From assembly GCA_005880575.1 (NCBI GenBank), contig VBIZ01000105.1, forward strand, positions 1 to 41,702: a stretch of DNA of 41,702 nt, read 5' to 3'. Origin of the DNA: Chloroflexota bacterium (GTDB taxonomy: Bacteria > Chloroflexota > Limnocylindria > P2-11E). The notes beneath the pieces were generated by a model, which saw nothing but the letters and a program-made list of their open reading frames with translations, made no database searches and was not told the origin of the DNA. This document shows, in pieces, positions 20,827-33,556 of the stretch. The position numbers and the translations under genes were made by a program. Position 1 is the stretch's first letter. Each line of letters begins with the position of its first letter.

Positions 20827-21332
20827 CAGACGCCTAACGCCCCCTGCTTCTCGGTGGCGCGGCGGAGCAGTCGCGCAACGGGATATATCGCGAGCGCCAA
20901 GAGACCCGTGTAGACGGCACTCGCGACGGCTGTCCCGGCGGCGAGCGGCGCCGACGAAATAGCGCCCCCGGTGATCGCAAGGATTCCGATGTAGATGAGT
21001 CCCGCCGCCAGCGCGGCGAGCCCGACGAGGACCGCCCCAGGGAGGATGGCCGTGGGCCGCCCGGGTCCGCCCTCGCGAAGGCCAACGGCCGCGACCGGTG
21101 GGAGCGAGGCGAGTGCGAACGCCCCCAGGGGTCCGCCCGAGATGAGGTCGGACACGATCCCTCCGAGGAACGCCCACCACACTCCCTCGCGCGCCCCGGC
21201 CGCGATCGACCACGACGCAGCAACCAATATTGGGAGCGATGGTCGGGCGCCACCCACGGCGATCAAGGGCGCAACCGTTCCTTGGAGGAGCGCCGCGGCG
21301 AGCGGGATCAGGACGCCGAGAACGAACCTCAT
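20823..21332 (-). CDS. mreD: MreD-like rod-shape membrane protein
   Basis: MRFVLGVLIPLAAALLQGTVAPLIAVGGARPSLPILVAASWSIAAG...; overlaps pbp2 start by 4 nt. Confidence 0.8.
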   Translation of the reverse strand: MRFVLGVLIPLAAALLQGTVAPLIAVGGARPSLPILVAASWSIAAGAREGVWWAFLGGIVSDLISGGPLGAFALASLPPVAAVGLREGGPGRPTAILPGAVLVGLAALAAGLIYIGILAITGGAISSAPLAAGTAVASAVYTGLLALAIYPVARLLRRATEKQGALGVW

Positions 21333-21387
21333 CGTTCCCGCTTCGCGAGACCAGGCGGCGGTGGACACTCCTTCGTTCGCTGCCCGC

Positions 21388-22524
21388 TCAGGAGGGCGCG
21401 CGCCGACCGACAGGACGGGTCGCCGCCGCAGGTGGCGCCGGATGCGGCACGTCGAGCTCTTGCTCGAGCTGCGGGAACGGATCTTCATCGCGCAGCTTCG
21501 CGCCAACGTAGATGAGGACCAGGCGAAGCGTCGCTGCGACGGGAACCGCGATGAGCACGCCGAGCAGACCGTAGAGCGCGCCGCCGGTGAGCAGTGAGAA
21601 GATCACGACCGCGGGATGTAGCTTCACGATCCGCCCGATGACCAGCGGGATCACGAAGTAGTCCTCCGAGTGCCGCAGGATCGTGTACATGACGGCGACG
21701 ACCGCGACGTACCAGATCTGCGACAGACCCCACGGCGCCGGGTGACCGAGCGCAACGAGACACGCGATAGCCCCGGCGGTGATCGGTCCAACGATCGGGA
21801 TCACCTCAAGGACGCCGGTCATGACCGCGAGGAGCAACGCAAACGGCACCTGCAGGATCGAAAGACCGACGAACGTCACCGTCGACATGACGCCGATGAG
21901 GAACATCTGTCCCCGCACGTAGCGGCCGAGGAGAGTGTTCACCTGCGCGAACAGCGGGATGAGCTCGTTGCGCTGACTTGCGGGGAGGATGCGCCGGAAC
22001 CACTGCAGGAGCCGTGGCGCATCTCGTAGGAGGAAGAACGTCGCGATGAGGAAAACCAGGAGCTCGAGGAGAAAGCGCCCGAGGCCGACGATGAACGGCA
22101 CCGCGCTCCGAGCAAGCATCTGCGAAACGTCGCCGATGCCCGCGATGTTCACGATCAACGCATCGAGATCACCGAGGCCCACCTGATCGGCGGTCTCGGC
22201 GAGCGTGTTCTGCGCGTTGGCGAGCAGCGTCGGGAGTGTTCGTTGCAGCTCGCGCCCCTGATCGATGGCCAGCGGGATGAGAACACGGCCGCCACCGAAT
22301 ATGGCGGCGAGAAGGCCGAGGAAAACGATCGCGGCTGCCGCGGTACGCGGGAGCGAAAGTCGGCGTTCAAGCAGAGCGACCAGCGGGAGCAGCACATACG
22401 CCAACACCCCGGCCCAGACGAAGGGACGAACGATGTCACCGGCGCGGTAGACGATGTAGAGCGCGGCCAGGGCAAATAGGGCGACTACGACGCGCTTGGT
22501 TGTGCTGCTCCAACGGGCACCCAT
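21388..22524 (-). CDS. AI-2E family (PerM/YhhT-like) transporter
   Basis: Multi-TM protein with VLEVIPIVGPITAGAIACLVALG and LHPAVVIFSLLTGGALYGLLGVLIAVPVAA. Confidence 0.93.
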   Translation of the reverse strand: MGARWSSTTKRVVVALFALAALYIVYRAGDIVRPFVWAGVLAYVLLPLVALLERRLSLPRTAAAAIVFLGLLAAIFGGGRVLIPLAIDQGRELQRTLPTLLANAQNTLAETADQVGLGDLDALIVNIAGIGDVSQMLARSAVPFIVGLGRFLLELLVFLIATFFLLRDAPRLLQWFRRILPASQRNELIPLFAQVNTLLGRYVRGQMFLIGVMSTVTFVGLSILQVPFALLLAVMTGVLEVIPIVGPITAGAIACLVALGHPAPWGLSQIWYVAVVAVMYTILRHSEDYFVIPLVIGRIVKLHPAVVIFSLLTGGALYGLLGVLIAVPVAATLRLVLIYVGAKLRDEDPFPQLEQELDVPHPAPPAAATRPVGRRAPS

Positions 22525-22668
22525 GGCTGTCCCTGGATTATCAGGCTCAGAAGGACCGGGATGGGGTCCGATCGGTGGCTACCTCGCTATCAATAATGGT
22601 ATCACAGGCGCCCGCACAGAAGGGTTGCAGAACCCAGATGCGATGTGGTCGCCGACCGTTTCCTCGGC

Positions 22669-22674
22669 TAGAAT
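22669..22674 (+). promoter_or_regulatory. Candidate -10 element of parA promoter
   Basis: TAGAAT about 80 bp upstream of parA; weak -35. Confidence 0.35.
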
Positions 22675-22727
22675 AGGGACACGAACACTCCCCTACCCGG
22701 CCCCAGTTTTACCCAGATTCTTCTCGG

Positions 22728-22743
22728 TGTTTCACGTGTGACA
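22728..22743. promoter_or_regulatory. parS centromere-like site
   Basis: TGTTTCACGTGTGACA versus consensus TGTTTCACGTGAAACA (14/16), immediately upstream of parA. Confidence 0.8.
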
Positions 22744-22754
22744 AGGCGGACGGT

Positions 22755-23545
22755 TTGACGATTCTCGTCGTAAGCAATCAGAAGGGTGGGGTGGGCAAGA
22801 CGACGACGGCCATCAGCCTCGCGGCGGCCCTCGTCGAACAGGGCGAGAGGGTGCTCATTGTCGACCTCGACCCGCAGGCGAACGCGACTAGCGGCCTCGG
22901 AATCAGCAAGGCACCGCCGAATCCTGTTTACAGCCTCATATTGAAGGAGCGACCAATCCAAGACTTGATCGTGCGCACGGCCGTCCCTGGCCTCGACATC
23001 GTTCCCTCCGGCCCAGACATGGCCGGAGCGGAGGTCGAACTCGTCCCCCTAATGGCGCGTGAGTACCGTCTTCGTACCGCACTGCGGTCGATCGGAAATT
23101 ACGACACGATCCTCGTCGACTGCCCTCCCTCGCTTGGGCTCCTGACCATCAACGCGCTGACTGCGGGCGACGGCGTCATCATCCCCGTCCAGTGCGAGTA
23201 CTACGCCCTCGAAGGGCTCGCGCAGCTGCTCTCGACGATTGAAGCCGTCCGCTCGCGCCTCAACAGCCGGCTAGAGGTCCTGGCGATCGTGCTAACCATG
23301 GAGGATCGGCGCAACCGCCTCTCGCTGCAGGTGATTGATGAGGTCAGGCGGCACTTCCCCAACCTGGTGGCGGACGCCAGGATCCCTCGGGCGGTGCGCC
23401 TCGCAGAGGCACCGAGCCACGGTCTTCCAATTTCCGTCTACGACCGCCGGTCCGCAGCCGCCCAGGCCTACGACGACCTGGCGCGCGAGGTCTCAGCGCG
23501 TCTGCGCGCCCGCGCCCCGATCGCACTCGGCGGAGCGATCGCCTG

Positions 23546-23546
<1 letters not shown>
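22755..23546 (+). CDS. parA: Chromosome partitioning ATPase ParA/Soj
   Basis: VSNQKGGVGKTTTAISLAAAL deviant Walker A, VDLDPQANATSGLG, VDCPPSLGLL. Confidence 0.97.
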
Positions 23547-26597
<3,051 letters not shown>

Positions 26598-26598
<1 letters not shown>

Positions 26599-27122
26599 TG
26601 GCGAAGCTTGCGGAGCTCGGGGTCGACTTCGAGCACTGGTGCTTCGCGTGCGGGCAGCTGAATCCCGGCGGCCTCCGCCTCGACTTCGAGGTCTCGCGCG
26701 ATCGCGCCGAGGCGCGATACACGGCGCTGCAGCGGCACCAGGGCTATGACGGCTTGCTCCACGGGGGCGTCGTCACGGCGCTGCTCGACGAGGCCATGGG
26801 ATGGGCGATCTTCCACCAGGGCATCTGGGGCGTGACCGCGAAGATCAACGTCTCGTTCCGGCAGCCGGTCCCGATCGGCGAGAACCTTCGCGTCGTCGGC
26901 GAGATCGCTCGCGATCGCGGCCGCGTCATCGAAACCCACGGCACCGTCGAACGCGCCGAGGACGGCACGGTACTGGCCGAGGCTGAGGCAACCTTCTTGC
27001 GGATGCCGGAGCAGCGCCGACGCGAGCTCGAGCAACGCTACGCAGGCACCGAAGGCGCCTTCGCGCGGGTGAAGGCAGCAGTCGAGAACGAGGAACGTGC
27101 GCGTGAGCACGGTCGCACCTAG
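26598..27122 (+). CDS. PaaI-like hotdog thioesterase
   Basis: [57 protein letters not shown]; probable GTG start overlapping the gyrB stop by 1 nt. Confidence 0.88.
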
Positions 27123-27142
27123 AGAGTGAGCAGATAGACGAA

Positions 27143-30127
27143 GTGATCGAAGAACCGACGAACGACCGCGTGATCGGCGTGGAGCTCGAGCACGAAATGC
27201 GGCAGGCGTATCTCGACTACTCGATGAGCGTGATCGTCGCTCGCGCCCTACCCGACGTTCGCGACGGCCTGAAACCCGTGCAGCGTCGGATCCTCTACAC
27301 GATGCTCGAGGAGGGTCTGCGCAATGACCGGCCATTCCGTAAGTCGGCGAACGTCGTCGGCGTGGTGATGGCGAAATACCACCCACACGGTGACGTGCCG
27401 ATCTACGACGCCCTGGTCAGACTCGCGCAGGACTTCGCGGCGCGGTACCCGCTCGTGCAGGGGCAGGGGAACTTCGGGTGCTTTACCGGGGACACGAAGG
27501 TCGAGCTTTACAGCGGCGAGCAGAAGCCCTTCACCGAGCTCGTCGAGATGGCGCACAAGGGCCTGCGCGCCGAGATCTTCACGGTCGATCCGCACCGCAA
27601 CGTGCGCATCAAGCCACTCCGCGCACCCCGCCTCGTGCGACGCAACGACCCCGTCGTGAAGGTCACGCTCGAGACCGGCGCCGAGATCGTTTGCACGCCG
27701 GATCATCGCTTCATGCTTCGCGACGGGACGTACCGCGAGGCTCAGCAGCTCAAGGCGAAGGACCAGCTCATGCCGTTCTCGCGGAGCGCCATACCCGAGC
27801 GCTTGCACCGTACCGGCGCGTTCCCGATCCCGGCGAGCCTCACGCAGAAGGTGACCACAGTCGAGCCCGCCGGTCGCGCCGACGTGTACGACCTCACCGT
27901 CGACCTCACGCAGAACTTCGCGCTGGCGGCAGGGGTCTTCGTGCACAACTCGATCGACGACGACCCGCCCGCCCACATGCGCTACACCGAGGCTCGCCTC
28001 GCGGCGATCTCCACGGAGATGCTCGCGGACATCGATAAGGAGACCGTCGATTGGATGCCGAACTACGACAACCGGCATCTGCAGCCCACCGTGCTGCCGG
28101 CTCGCGTTCCGAATCTGATCGTGAACGGCTCGGCAGGCATCGCCGTCGGCATGGCGACGAATATCCCTCCCCACAACCTCCGCGAGATCGTCGCCGCGAC
28201 GAAGCGCCTGATCGACGACCCGGAGCTGACCACCGACGACCTGTGCGACACCGTCGTCGGGCCGGACTTCCCTGGCGGCGGCGTCATCTACCGGTTCGAT
28301 GAGCAGCGCAATGTGGAGACCGGCGCCGCGGAGCGAGTCGATGCGATCCGCAGGGCGTACGCGCAGGGCCGCGGGAGGATCATCGCGCGCGCGAAGGCGC
28401 ACAACGAGCAGCTCCGTGGCAATCGCGACGCGATCATCGTGACCGAGCTGCCCTACGCAGTGAACAAGGCATCACTCATCGAGAAGATCGCCGATCTGGT
28501 TCAGAACAAGAAGCTCGCCGGTATCTCGGACATCCGCGACGAGAGCGACCGCGAGGGGATGCGCATCGTCATCGAGATCAAGCGGGACGACGACGCCACG
28601 CTGGTGCTGAACAACCTCTACAAGCACACCGCGATGCAGTCGGCCTTCAACTTCAACATGCTCGCACTGGTCGACCAGCAGCCCCGGACGCTCTCCCTCA
28701 AGGAGATCCTCCAGCACCACATCGACCACCGCCGCGAGGTCATCCGCCGCAGGACCGACCACGACCTACGAAAGGCTAAGGAGCGCGCGCACATTCTCGA
28801 GGGCCTCAAGATCGCTCACGACCACATCGACGAGATCATCAAGCTCATCCGCGCGCACAAGGGCCAGGAGGCGGTCCTCGTGGGCAAGCTGCAGGAAGGG
28901 TTCGGGCTGACCGAGGTCCAAGCCAAGGCGATCCTCGAGATGCAGCTTCGCCGGCTCTCCGGGCTCGAGCGCCAGAAGCTCGACGACGACTATCGCGAGA
29001 CGATCAAGCTGATCTCGGAGCTCGACTCGATCCTGGCGAGCCCACGTCGAATCCTCGGTCTCATCAAGCAGGACCTCGACGAGATCGCAGCGAAGTACGG
29101 CGATGATCGGCGCACCGAGATCGTCGACGACACCCCGCGCCAGCTCTCGCAGGAGGAGCTCGTCGCCGACGAGGACGTCGTCATCACCGTGTCGAGCCGC
29201 AACTACGTCAAGCGCATGCCGCTCTCGACCTATCGCGCGCAGCACCGCGGGGGACGTGGCGTGATCGGTATGGCGACCCGCGATGAAGACGACGTCGAGC
29301 ATCTCGTCGTGGCACGAAGCCACGATCGGCTCTACGTGTTCACCGACAGAGGGCGGGTGTTCGCGCTGAAGGTCTTCGAGCTGCCCGACGCGAGCCGCAC
29401 CGCGAAGGGAACGCCGATACAGAACATCCTCGAGGCGATGCAGGCCGGCGAGCGAGTCTCGGCGCTCGTCGCGCTCCGGGACGGCGCGGCATCCGAACAC
29501 CTGGTCATGGCGACTCGCAAGGGCTTCATCAAGAAGACGCCGCTCTCCGAGTACGCGAACGTCCGGCGGGCGGGACTCATCGCGATCGCCCTACGCAAGG
29601 GCGACGAGCTCGCCTGGGTCGCACCGTGCACCCCGCAGGACCGGATCCTCCTCGCCACGCGAAAGGGCAAGGCCATCACGTTCAAGGCGACCGACGCCCG
29701 CCCGATGGGTCGGCAGACGCAGGGAGTCACCGGCATCCGGCTGCAGAAAGGCGACGAGGTCGTCGGGATGGGCATCGCCCGTCCCCGGACCGAGGCGCTC
29801 TCGGTGACCGAGAACGGTTTCGGGAAGCGCACCGCGGTCGCCGAGTTCCCGACGCAGGGGCGCGGCGGCCAGGGTGTGATCCTCGCCGCGCTCTCGCCGA
29901 AAACCGGGAACGTCGCGGCCGTCCAGATGGTCGACGAGGGGACCCAGGAGATCCTTCTCATCACGTCGAACGGTGTCGTGATCCGCACGCCGCTCGAGCA
30001 GGTACGCGCGCTCGGGCGCGCCACGATGGGCGTGAAGGTCATGGCGGTCGGAGACACGAAGATCGCCTCGATCGCGACGTTCACCCCGAGTCGCCCGGCC
30101 CAAACGCAGCTCGATCTACCGCGCTGA
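27143..30127 (+). CDS. gyrA: DNA gyrase subunit A precursor (with in-frame intein)
   Basis: [35 protein letters not shown]...[18 protein letters not shown]-terminal QHRGGRG GyrA-box; GTG start. Confidence 0.97.
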   Translation: MIEEPTNDRVIGVELEHEMRQAYLDYSMSVIVARALPDVRDGLKPVQRRILYTMLEEGLRNDRPFRKSANVVGVVMAKYHPHGDVPIYDALVRLAQDFAARYPLVQGQGNFGCFTGDTKVELYSGEQKPFTELVEMAHKGLRAEIFTVDPHRNVRIKPLRAPRLVRRNDPVVKVTLETGAEIVCTPDHRFMLRDGTYREAQQLKAKDQLMPFSRSAIPERLHRTGAFPIPASLTQKVTTVEPAGRADVYDLTVDLTQNFALAAGVFVHNSIDDDPPAHMRYTEARLAAISTEMLADIDKETVDWMPNYDNRHLQPTVLPARVPNLIVNGSAGIAVGMATNIPPHNLREIVAATKRLIDDPELTTDDLCDTVVGPDFPGGGVIYRFDEQRNVETGAAERVDAIRRAYAQGRGRIIARAKAHNEQLRGNRDAIIVTELPYAVNKASLIEKIADLVQNKKLAGISDIRDESDREGMRIVIEIKRDDDATLVLNNLYKHTAMQSAFNFNMLALVDQQPRTLSLKEILQHHIDHRREVIRRRTDHDLRKAKERAHILEGLKIAHDHIDEIIKLIRAHKGQEAVLVGKLQEGFGLTEVQAKAILEMQLRRLSGLERQKLDDDYRETIKLISELDSILASPRRILGLIKQDLDEIAAKYGDDRRTEIVDDTPRQLSQEELVADEDVVITVSSRNYVKRMPLSTYRAQHRGGRGVIGMATRDEDDVEHLVVARSHDRLYVFTDRGRVFALKVFELPDASRTAKGTPIQNILEAMQAGERVSALVALRDGAASEHLVMATRKGFIKKTPLSEYANVRRAGLIAIALRKGDELAWVAPCTPQDRILLATRKGKAITFKATDARPMGRQTQGVTGIRLQKGDEVVGMGIARPRTEALSVTENGFGKRTAVAEFPTQGRGGQGVILAALSPKTGNVAAVQMVDEGTQEILLITSNGVVIRTPLEQVRALGRATMGVKVMAVGDTKIASIATFTPSRPAQTQLDLPR
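27479..27949 (+). other. Mini-intein in GyrA (157 aa, no homing endonuclease)
   Basis: [10 protein letters not shown] (block A, Cys1), [14 protein letters not shown] (block B TxxH), [24 protein letters not shown] (blocks F/G, terminal His-Asn), +1 Ser; removal restores [20 protein letters not shown]. Confidence 0.95.
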
Positions 30128-30198
30128 CCGGGCGAACCGCGCACACGCTCGCGCAACCGGGTTGCAATCGCGGCGCATGCTTGTCGGAGGTGCGTAGC

Positions 30199-30223
30199 AA
30201 AGAGGCACCAGGAGTACCTCTTT
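30199..30223 (+). terminator. Possible terminator/hairpin between gyrA and ftsE
   Basis: AAAGAGG-caccaggagta-CCTCTTT; short T-run only. Confidence 0.35.
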
Positions 30224-30260
30224 CGACCAAATTGACGTTGTCCCGAGGGTACGCCCCGGT

Positions 30261-30971
30261 ATGGTGGCGCTCCTTGGGAGGGGCATCCAACTGATCACGC
30301 TCGACGACGTCAGCAAGCGCTATCCGAATGGCACCGACGCGCTCCGCGACGTGGATCTCGAGATCGACTCCGGGGATTTCGTCTTCCTCGTCGGGTCATC
30401 CGGCGCCGGCAAGTCCAGCCTGATCCGTCTTCTGATCCGCGAGGAGCTTCCGTCTTCGGGCCGCGTGTGGGTCGACGGTCAGGACGTCGTACGGATGAAG
30501 CACTCGGCCGTCCCAAAGCTCCGCCGGCGGGTCGGCGTCGTGTTCCAGGACTTCAAGCTTCTGCCGCGGAAGACCGTCGCCGAGAACGTCGGCTTCGCAC
30601 TCCTCGTCACCGGACACTCCGGCGAAGAAGCGCGCGAGGAGACCGAACGCGCCCTCGCCCTCGTTGGTCTGTCGCAGAGGCGCGGACACTTTCCCGACCA
30701 GCTCTCGGGTGGTGAGAAGCAGCGCACGGCCATCGCACGCGCCCTCGTGAGTCGCCCGAAGATCCTCATCGCCGACGAGCCCACGGGAAACCTCGATCCC
30801 GTCACGAGCTGGGAGATCATCAAGCTCCTCGTTCGGGTCAACGAGCTCGGCACGACGCTCGTCATGGCGACCCACAACGCGGAGATCGTGAACGCGCTCC
30901 GACGTCGCGTCGTCCATCTCGATCACGGGATGGTCGTGCGCGATGAGCGCGAGGGGCAGTACGCGGCGTGA
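30261..30971 (+). CDS. ftsE: FtsE cell-division ABC ATPase
   Basis: ITLDDVSKRYPNGTDALRDVDLEI, GSSGAGKSSLIRLL, LSGGEKQRTAIARALV; exact start uncertain. Confidence 0.95.
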   Translation: MVALLGRGIQLITLDDVSKRYPNGTDALRDVDLEIDSGDFVFLVGSSGAGKSSLIRLLIREELPSSGRVWVDGQDVVRMKHSAVPKLRRRVGVVFQDFKLLPRKTVAENVGFALLVTGHSGEEAREETERALALVGLSQRRGHFPDQLSGGEKQRTAIARALVSRPKILIADEPTGNLDPVTSWEIIKLLVRVNELGTTLVMATHNAEIVNALRRRVVHLDHGMVVRDEREGQYAA

Positions 30972-31858
30972 TGCGGCTCGAGTACGTCGCCACGACAGCC
31001 GCGCAGGGCTTCTGGCGGAATCCGGTCATGAGCCTCGCGTCGACGTTCACCGTCGGCCTCATGCTTCTGCTCTTCGCCTTCTTCCTCGCGACCGACCGCG
31101 GCCTGCAGGCGGCAGTCGGCGTGCTCGAGTCAAAGGTCGAGCTCGCGCTCTTCCTCGAGGATGACGCCCGCGTGTCGGACGTCCTCGACCTCCGCGCGCG
31201 CATCGAAGCCGATCCCGCCGTCTCGCGGGTCGACTACGTCACCAAAGAGCAGGCCATGGCGCGCCTCGTCGATATCGCCTCGAAGCGCCCGGACATCCAG
31301 ATCGTCGACACGTCGACCAACCCTCTCCAGGCGTCGCTCGAGGTCAAGCTCGCTCACGCACAGGACGCGCCGCGGGTGACCGCCGCCCTGCGCGAGGAGG
31401 TCGGGAAGGGCGTCGTCAGCGACGTCGTGGACAACCCGCAGGTCGTCGACAAGCTGCTGACGATCACGCGAGTTCTCTCGTTCGGCGGGCTCGCCGTCCT
31501 CGCGATGATGCTGATCGTCGCGCTCTTCGTGATCGTCAACACCATCCGGATCGCCGTCCACGCTCGCCGTGACGAGATCGAGATCATGAAGCTCGTCGGC
31601 GCCACGGACTGGTTCGTGCGCTGGCCTTTCATCCTCGAGGGGATGCTCGTCGGGGCGCTCGGCGCCGTAGCCGCCACGGTCGTCGTGCTCATCGCGGCCG
31701 GACCCGTCATGGGGGCGATGGTCAACTTCATCGAGATACTCCCGCTCTCGTTCGGCGCCACGTTCGTCTGGCAGCTCGTCGGGAGCGTCTTCGCGCTGGC
31801 GCTGGCCGTGGGCGGCGGCGGCGCCATGCTCTCGGTGCGGGCGCACCTGGCCAAATGA
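30968..31858 (+). CDS. ftsX: FtsX cell-division permease-like protein
   Basis: ATTAAQGFWRNPVMSLASTFTVGLML, VDYVTKEQAMARL, EIEIMKLVGATDWFVRWPFILEGM. Confidence 0.95.
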   Translation: MMRLEYVATTAAQGFWRNPVMSLASTFTVGLMLLLFAFFLATDRGLQAAVGVLESKVELALFLEDDARVSDVLDLRARIEADPAVSRVDYVTKEQAMARLVDIASKRPDIQIVDTSTNPLQASLEVKLAHAQDAPRVTAALREEVGKGVVSDVVDNPQVVDKLLTITRVLSFGGLAVLAMMLIVALFVIVNTIRIAVHARRDEIEIMKLVGATDWFVRWPFILEGMLVGALGAVAATVVVLIAAGPVMGAMVNFIEILPLSFGATFVWQLVGSVFALALAVGGGGAMLSVRAHLAK

Positions 31859-33237
31859 GACTTCGCGGAGCCTTGACCCAGCCCACGAGCGGGTGCGACG
31901 ATGCGTCCCGCATGGGAACTCCCCGGCAGCCCGCTCGGGGAGGTGGGGTTTGGAGGACGCGCGCGGCTCGCGCGACGACGGTCGCGCTGGTCGTCGCTGC
32001 GTTCGTCGGTGGCATGGCCCAGCCCGCGTCCGCCGACGACCCGATTACTGCGGCCCTCAAACGAAAGGACGAGCTCGCCCGTGCGGTGCAGCTCTCGCGC
32101 GCGAACGCGGAGCGCTACCAGGCCGTCGCCAATCAGTTCCAGGCCGTCGTCAATCAGACCAACGCGAGGATCTCGGACCTCGCCCAGAAGCAGGCGAACG
32201 CGCAGTCCGAGGCCGACCAGCTCTTCTACCAGATCCAGATCGCCGAGGAGCAGCTCGCGCTCGTCACCTTCCAGCTCGACGAGACGCGCGCGCTCGCCGA
32301 TTCGCTGAAGGCCGAGGCCTCTCAGCAAACGAAGCAGCTCGCGGAACGCGAGCAGATCTATGCGCGCCATCTGCGGACGACATACCGGCAGGCGCTGATC
32401 AGTCCACTCGAGATGCTGCTTTCTTCGGCCTCCCTCACCGAATTCGCGAACCGTCTTCAGGAGATGATCTTCATCAACCGGCAGGACGTGCAGCTCGCGA
32501 ACGAGATACGCACCATCCGTGCCGACACGCAGCAAAAGCAGGACGACGCCGCGAGCAAAGAGAAAGACATCCTCGGCCTCACCGATCAGATCACGACGCA
32601 GCGCCAGCAGCTCTCGGGGGCGAAGGACAGGTACGACAAGCTCGTCGCCGAGACGCAGGCCGCGATCGATGACGTCGCCGCGGTCCGAGCGCAGGCCGCC
32701 GGGAGCCGGCAGACCGCGCAGGGCCAGGTCAGCCAGACCAACCGGGCGACCGCGGACCTCACGCGGCAGCTCGACGAGGCAGAGGCGCAGTACGAGGCCC
32801 TGGCGGCGAACGCCGCCGGTGGCAGCGGACTCGGTGCGTTCAATGGGTCGACCCTCGCGATGTGGCCGCTCCGCGGGCCGATCACCTCCGGCTTCGGCGC
32901 GCGCTGGGGCGGCTTCCACAACGGCATCGACATCGCGGCACCGAAGTACACCCCGATCCGCGCGGCGTCGGCCGGGAAGGTCGTCACCGTGGGCCGCCCG
33001 TACCTCGCGTACGGCGACACCGCCGTCGTCGTGATCATCGCCCACGGCTCCAACTTCTCGACGCTCTACGGCCACCTCGACGACCTGCACTGGCCGATCG
33101 TGTCCGTCGGGCAGACCGTCTCCGCCGGCCAGATCATCGCGTACGTTGGGATGACCGGATGGACGACCGGTCCCCACCTGCACTTCATGACCATCCTCAA
33201 CGGGCGCGCAGTCAACCCGATGGGCTATCTGCCGTAA
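31855..33237 (+). CDS. Coiled-coil M23 peptidase (EnvC/PcsB-like)
   Basis: Signal peptide-like N-terminus, long Gln/Ala coiled coil, HNGIDIAAPKYTPIRAASAGKVV ... GPHLHF; exact start uncertain. Confidence 0.92.
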   Translation: MRLRGALTQPTSGCDDASRMGTPRQPARGGGVWRTRAARATTVALVVAAFVGGMAQPASADDPITAALKRKDELARAVQLSRANAERYQAVANQFQAVVNQTNARISDLAQKQANAQSEADQLFYQIQIAEEQLALVTFQLDETRALADSLKAEASQQTKQLAEREQIYARHLRTTYRQALISPLEMLLSSASLTEFANRLQEMIFINRQDVQLANEIRTIRADTQQKQDDAASKEKDILGLTDQITTQRQQLSGAKDRYDKLVAETQAAIDDVAAVRAQAAGSRQTAQGQVSQTNRATADLTRQLDEAEAQYEALAANAAGGSGLGAFNGSTLAMWPLRGPITSGFGARWGGFHNGIDIAAPKYTPIRAASAGKVVTVGRPYLAYGDTAVVVIIAHGSNFSTLYGHLDDLHWPIVSVGQTVSAGQIIAYVGMTGWTTGPHLHFMTILNGRAVNPMGYLP

Positions 33238-33258
33238 TCCGCCGAGCGGATTACGGCA
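33230..33258. terminator. Perfect 12-bp hairpin at the end of the M23 peptidase gene
   Basis: TGCCGTAATCCG-CCGAG-CGGATTACGGCA including the TAA stop; no clear U-tract. Confidence 0.5.
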
Positions 33259-33328
33259 TCCTCACTTAACGCTTCCGCAATTCCGTGTAGACGGGGCTTG
33301 CGCGTCCTTCAGTGAATCCACCGCGACA

Positions 33329-33356
33329 TTGACGGTAATTCCCGGCCATGTAGCAT
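33329..33356 (+). promoter_or_regulatory. Candidate sigma70-type promoter
   Basis: TTGACG (33329-33334), 16-nt spacer, TAGCAT (33351-33356). Confidence 0.55.
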
Positions 33357-33362
33357 CAATTC

Positions 33363-33535
33363 CGAAAGAAAGGAGGTGATGTGGAGTGGGCGATGCCAGT
33401 GGGAATCCAAAGACCCATGTGAGCTCACTTCAGCCTTTCGTAATGAATCGATCTGAGGTGAACGCGCACTAACTCACTGGGTCTTTGGTGACCCGGCAGG
33501 GAGAGCGGCGGCAGAGATGCCGCCGCTCTTCGTTT
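33363..33535 (+). ncRNA. Putative structured small RNA or leader upstream of smpB
   Basis: Promoter, AAAGGAGGTGAT (33369-33380), nested stems 33394-33433 with 33453-33498, terminator 33502-33535. Confidence 0.6.
33502..33535 (+). terminator. Rho-independent terminator upstream of smpB
   Basis: AGAGCGGCGGCA-gaga-TGCCGCCGCTCT followed by TCGTTTTC. Confidence 0.8.
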
Positions 33536-33556
33536 TCACCGCCTAGTCTCCTCGCC

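Noticed and set aside
27479-27949. GyrA insert as a lineage-specific domain or frameshift
   Set aside because: Frame is continuous and the insert contains all intein splicing motifs with exact extein restoration.
30232-30265. TTGACG...TATGGT as an ftsE promoter
   Set aside because: The spacer is 22 nt, too long for a standard sigma70 promoter.
31354-33183. 609-aa antisense ORF opposite ftsX and the M23 peptidase
   Set aside because: Shadow ORF of high-GC coding DNA; Arg/Asp/Val-biased composition, no recognisable domain, and the opposite strand carries clear FtsX and M23 proteins.
33363-33535. Assigning the smpB-upstream RNA as 6S RNA
   Set aside because: A long hairpin with an internal loop is vaguely 6S-like, but the bubble is one-sided and the 5' region is unpaired; a covariance search would be needed.
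33238-33556. tmRNA (ssrA) next to smpB
   Set aside because: No tRNA-like acceptor/T-arm or CCA end and no ANDYALAA-type tag reading frame; the unit is too short.
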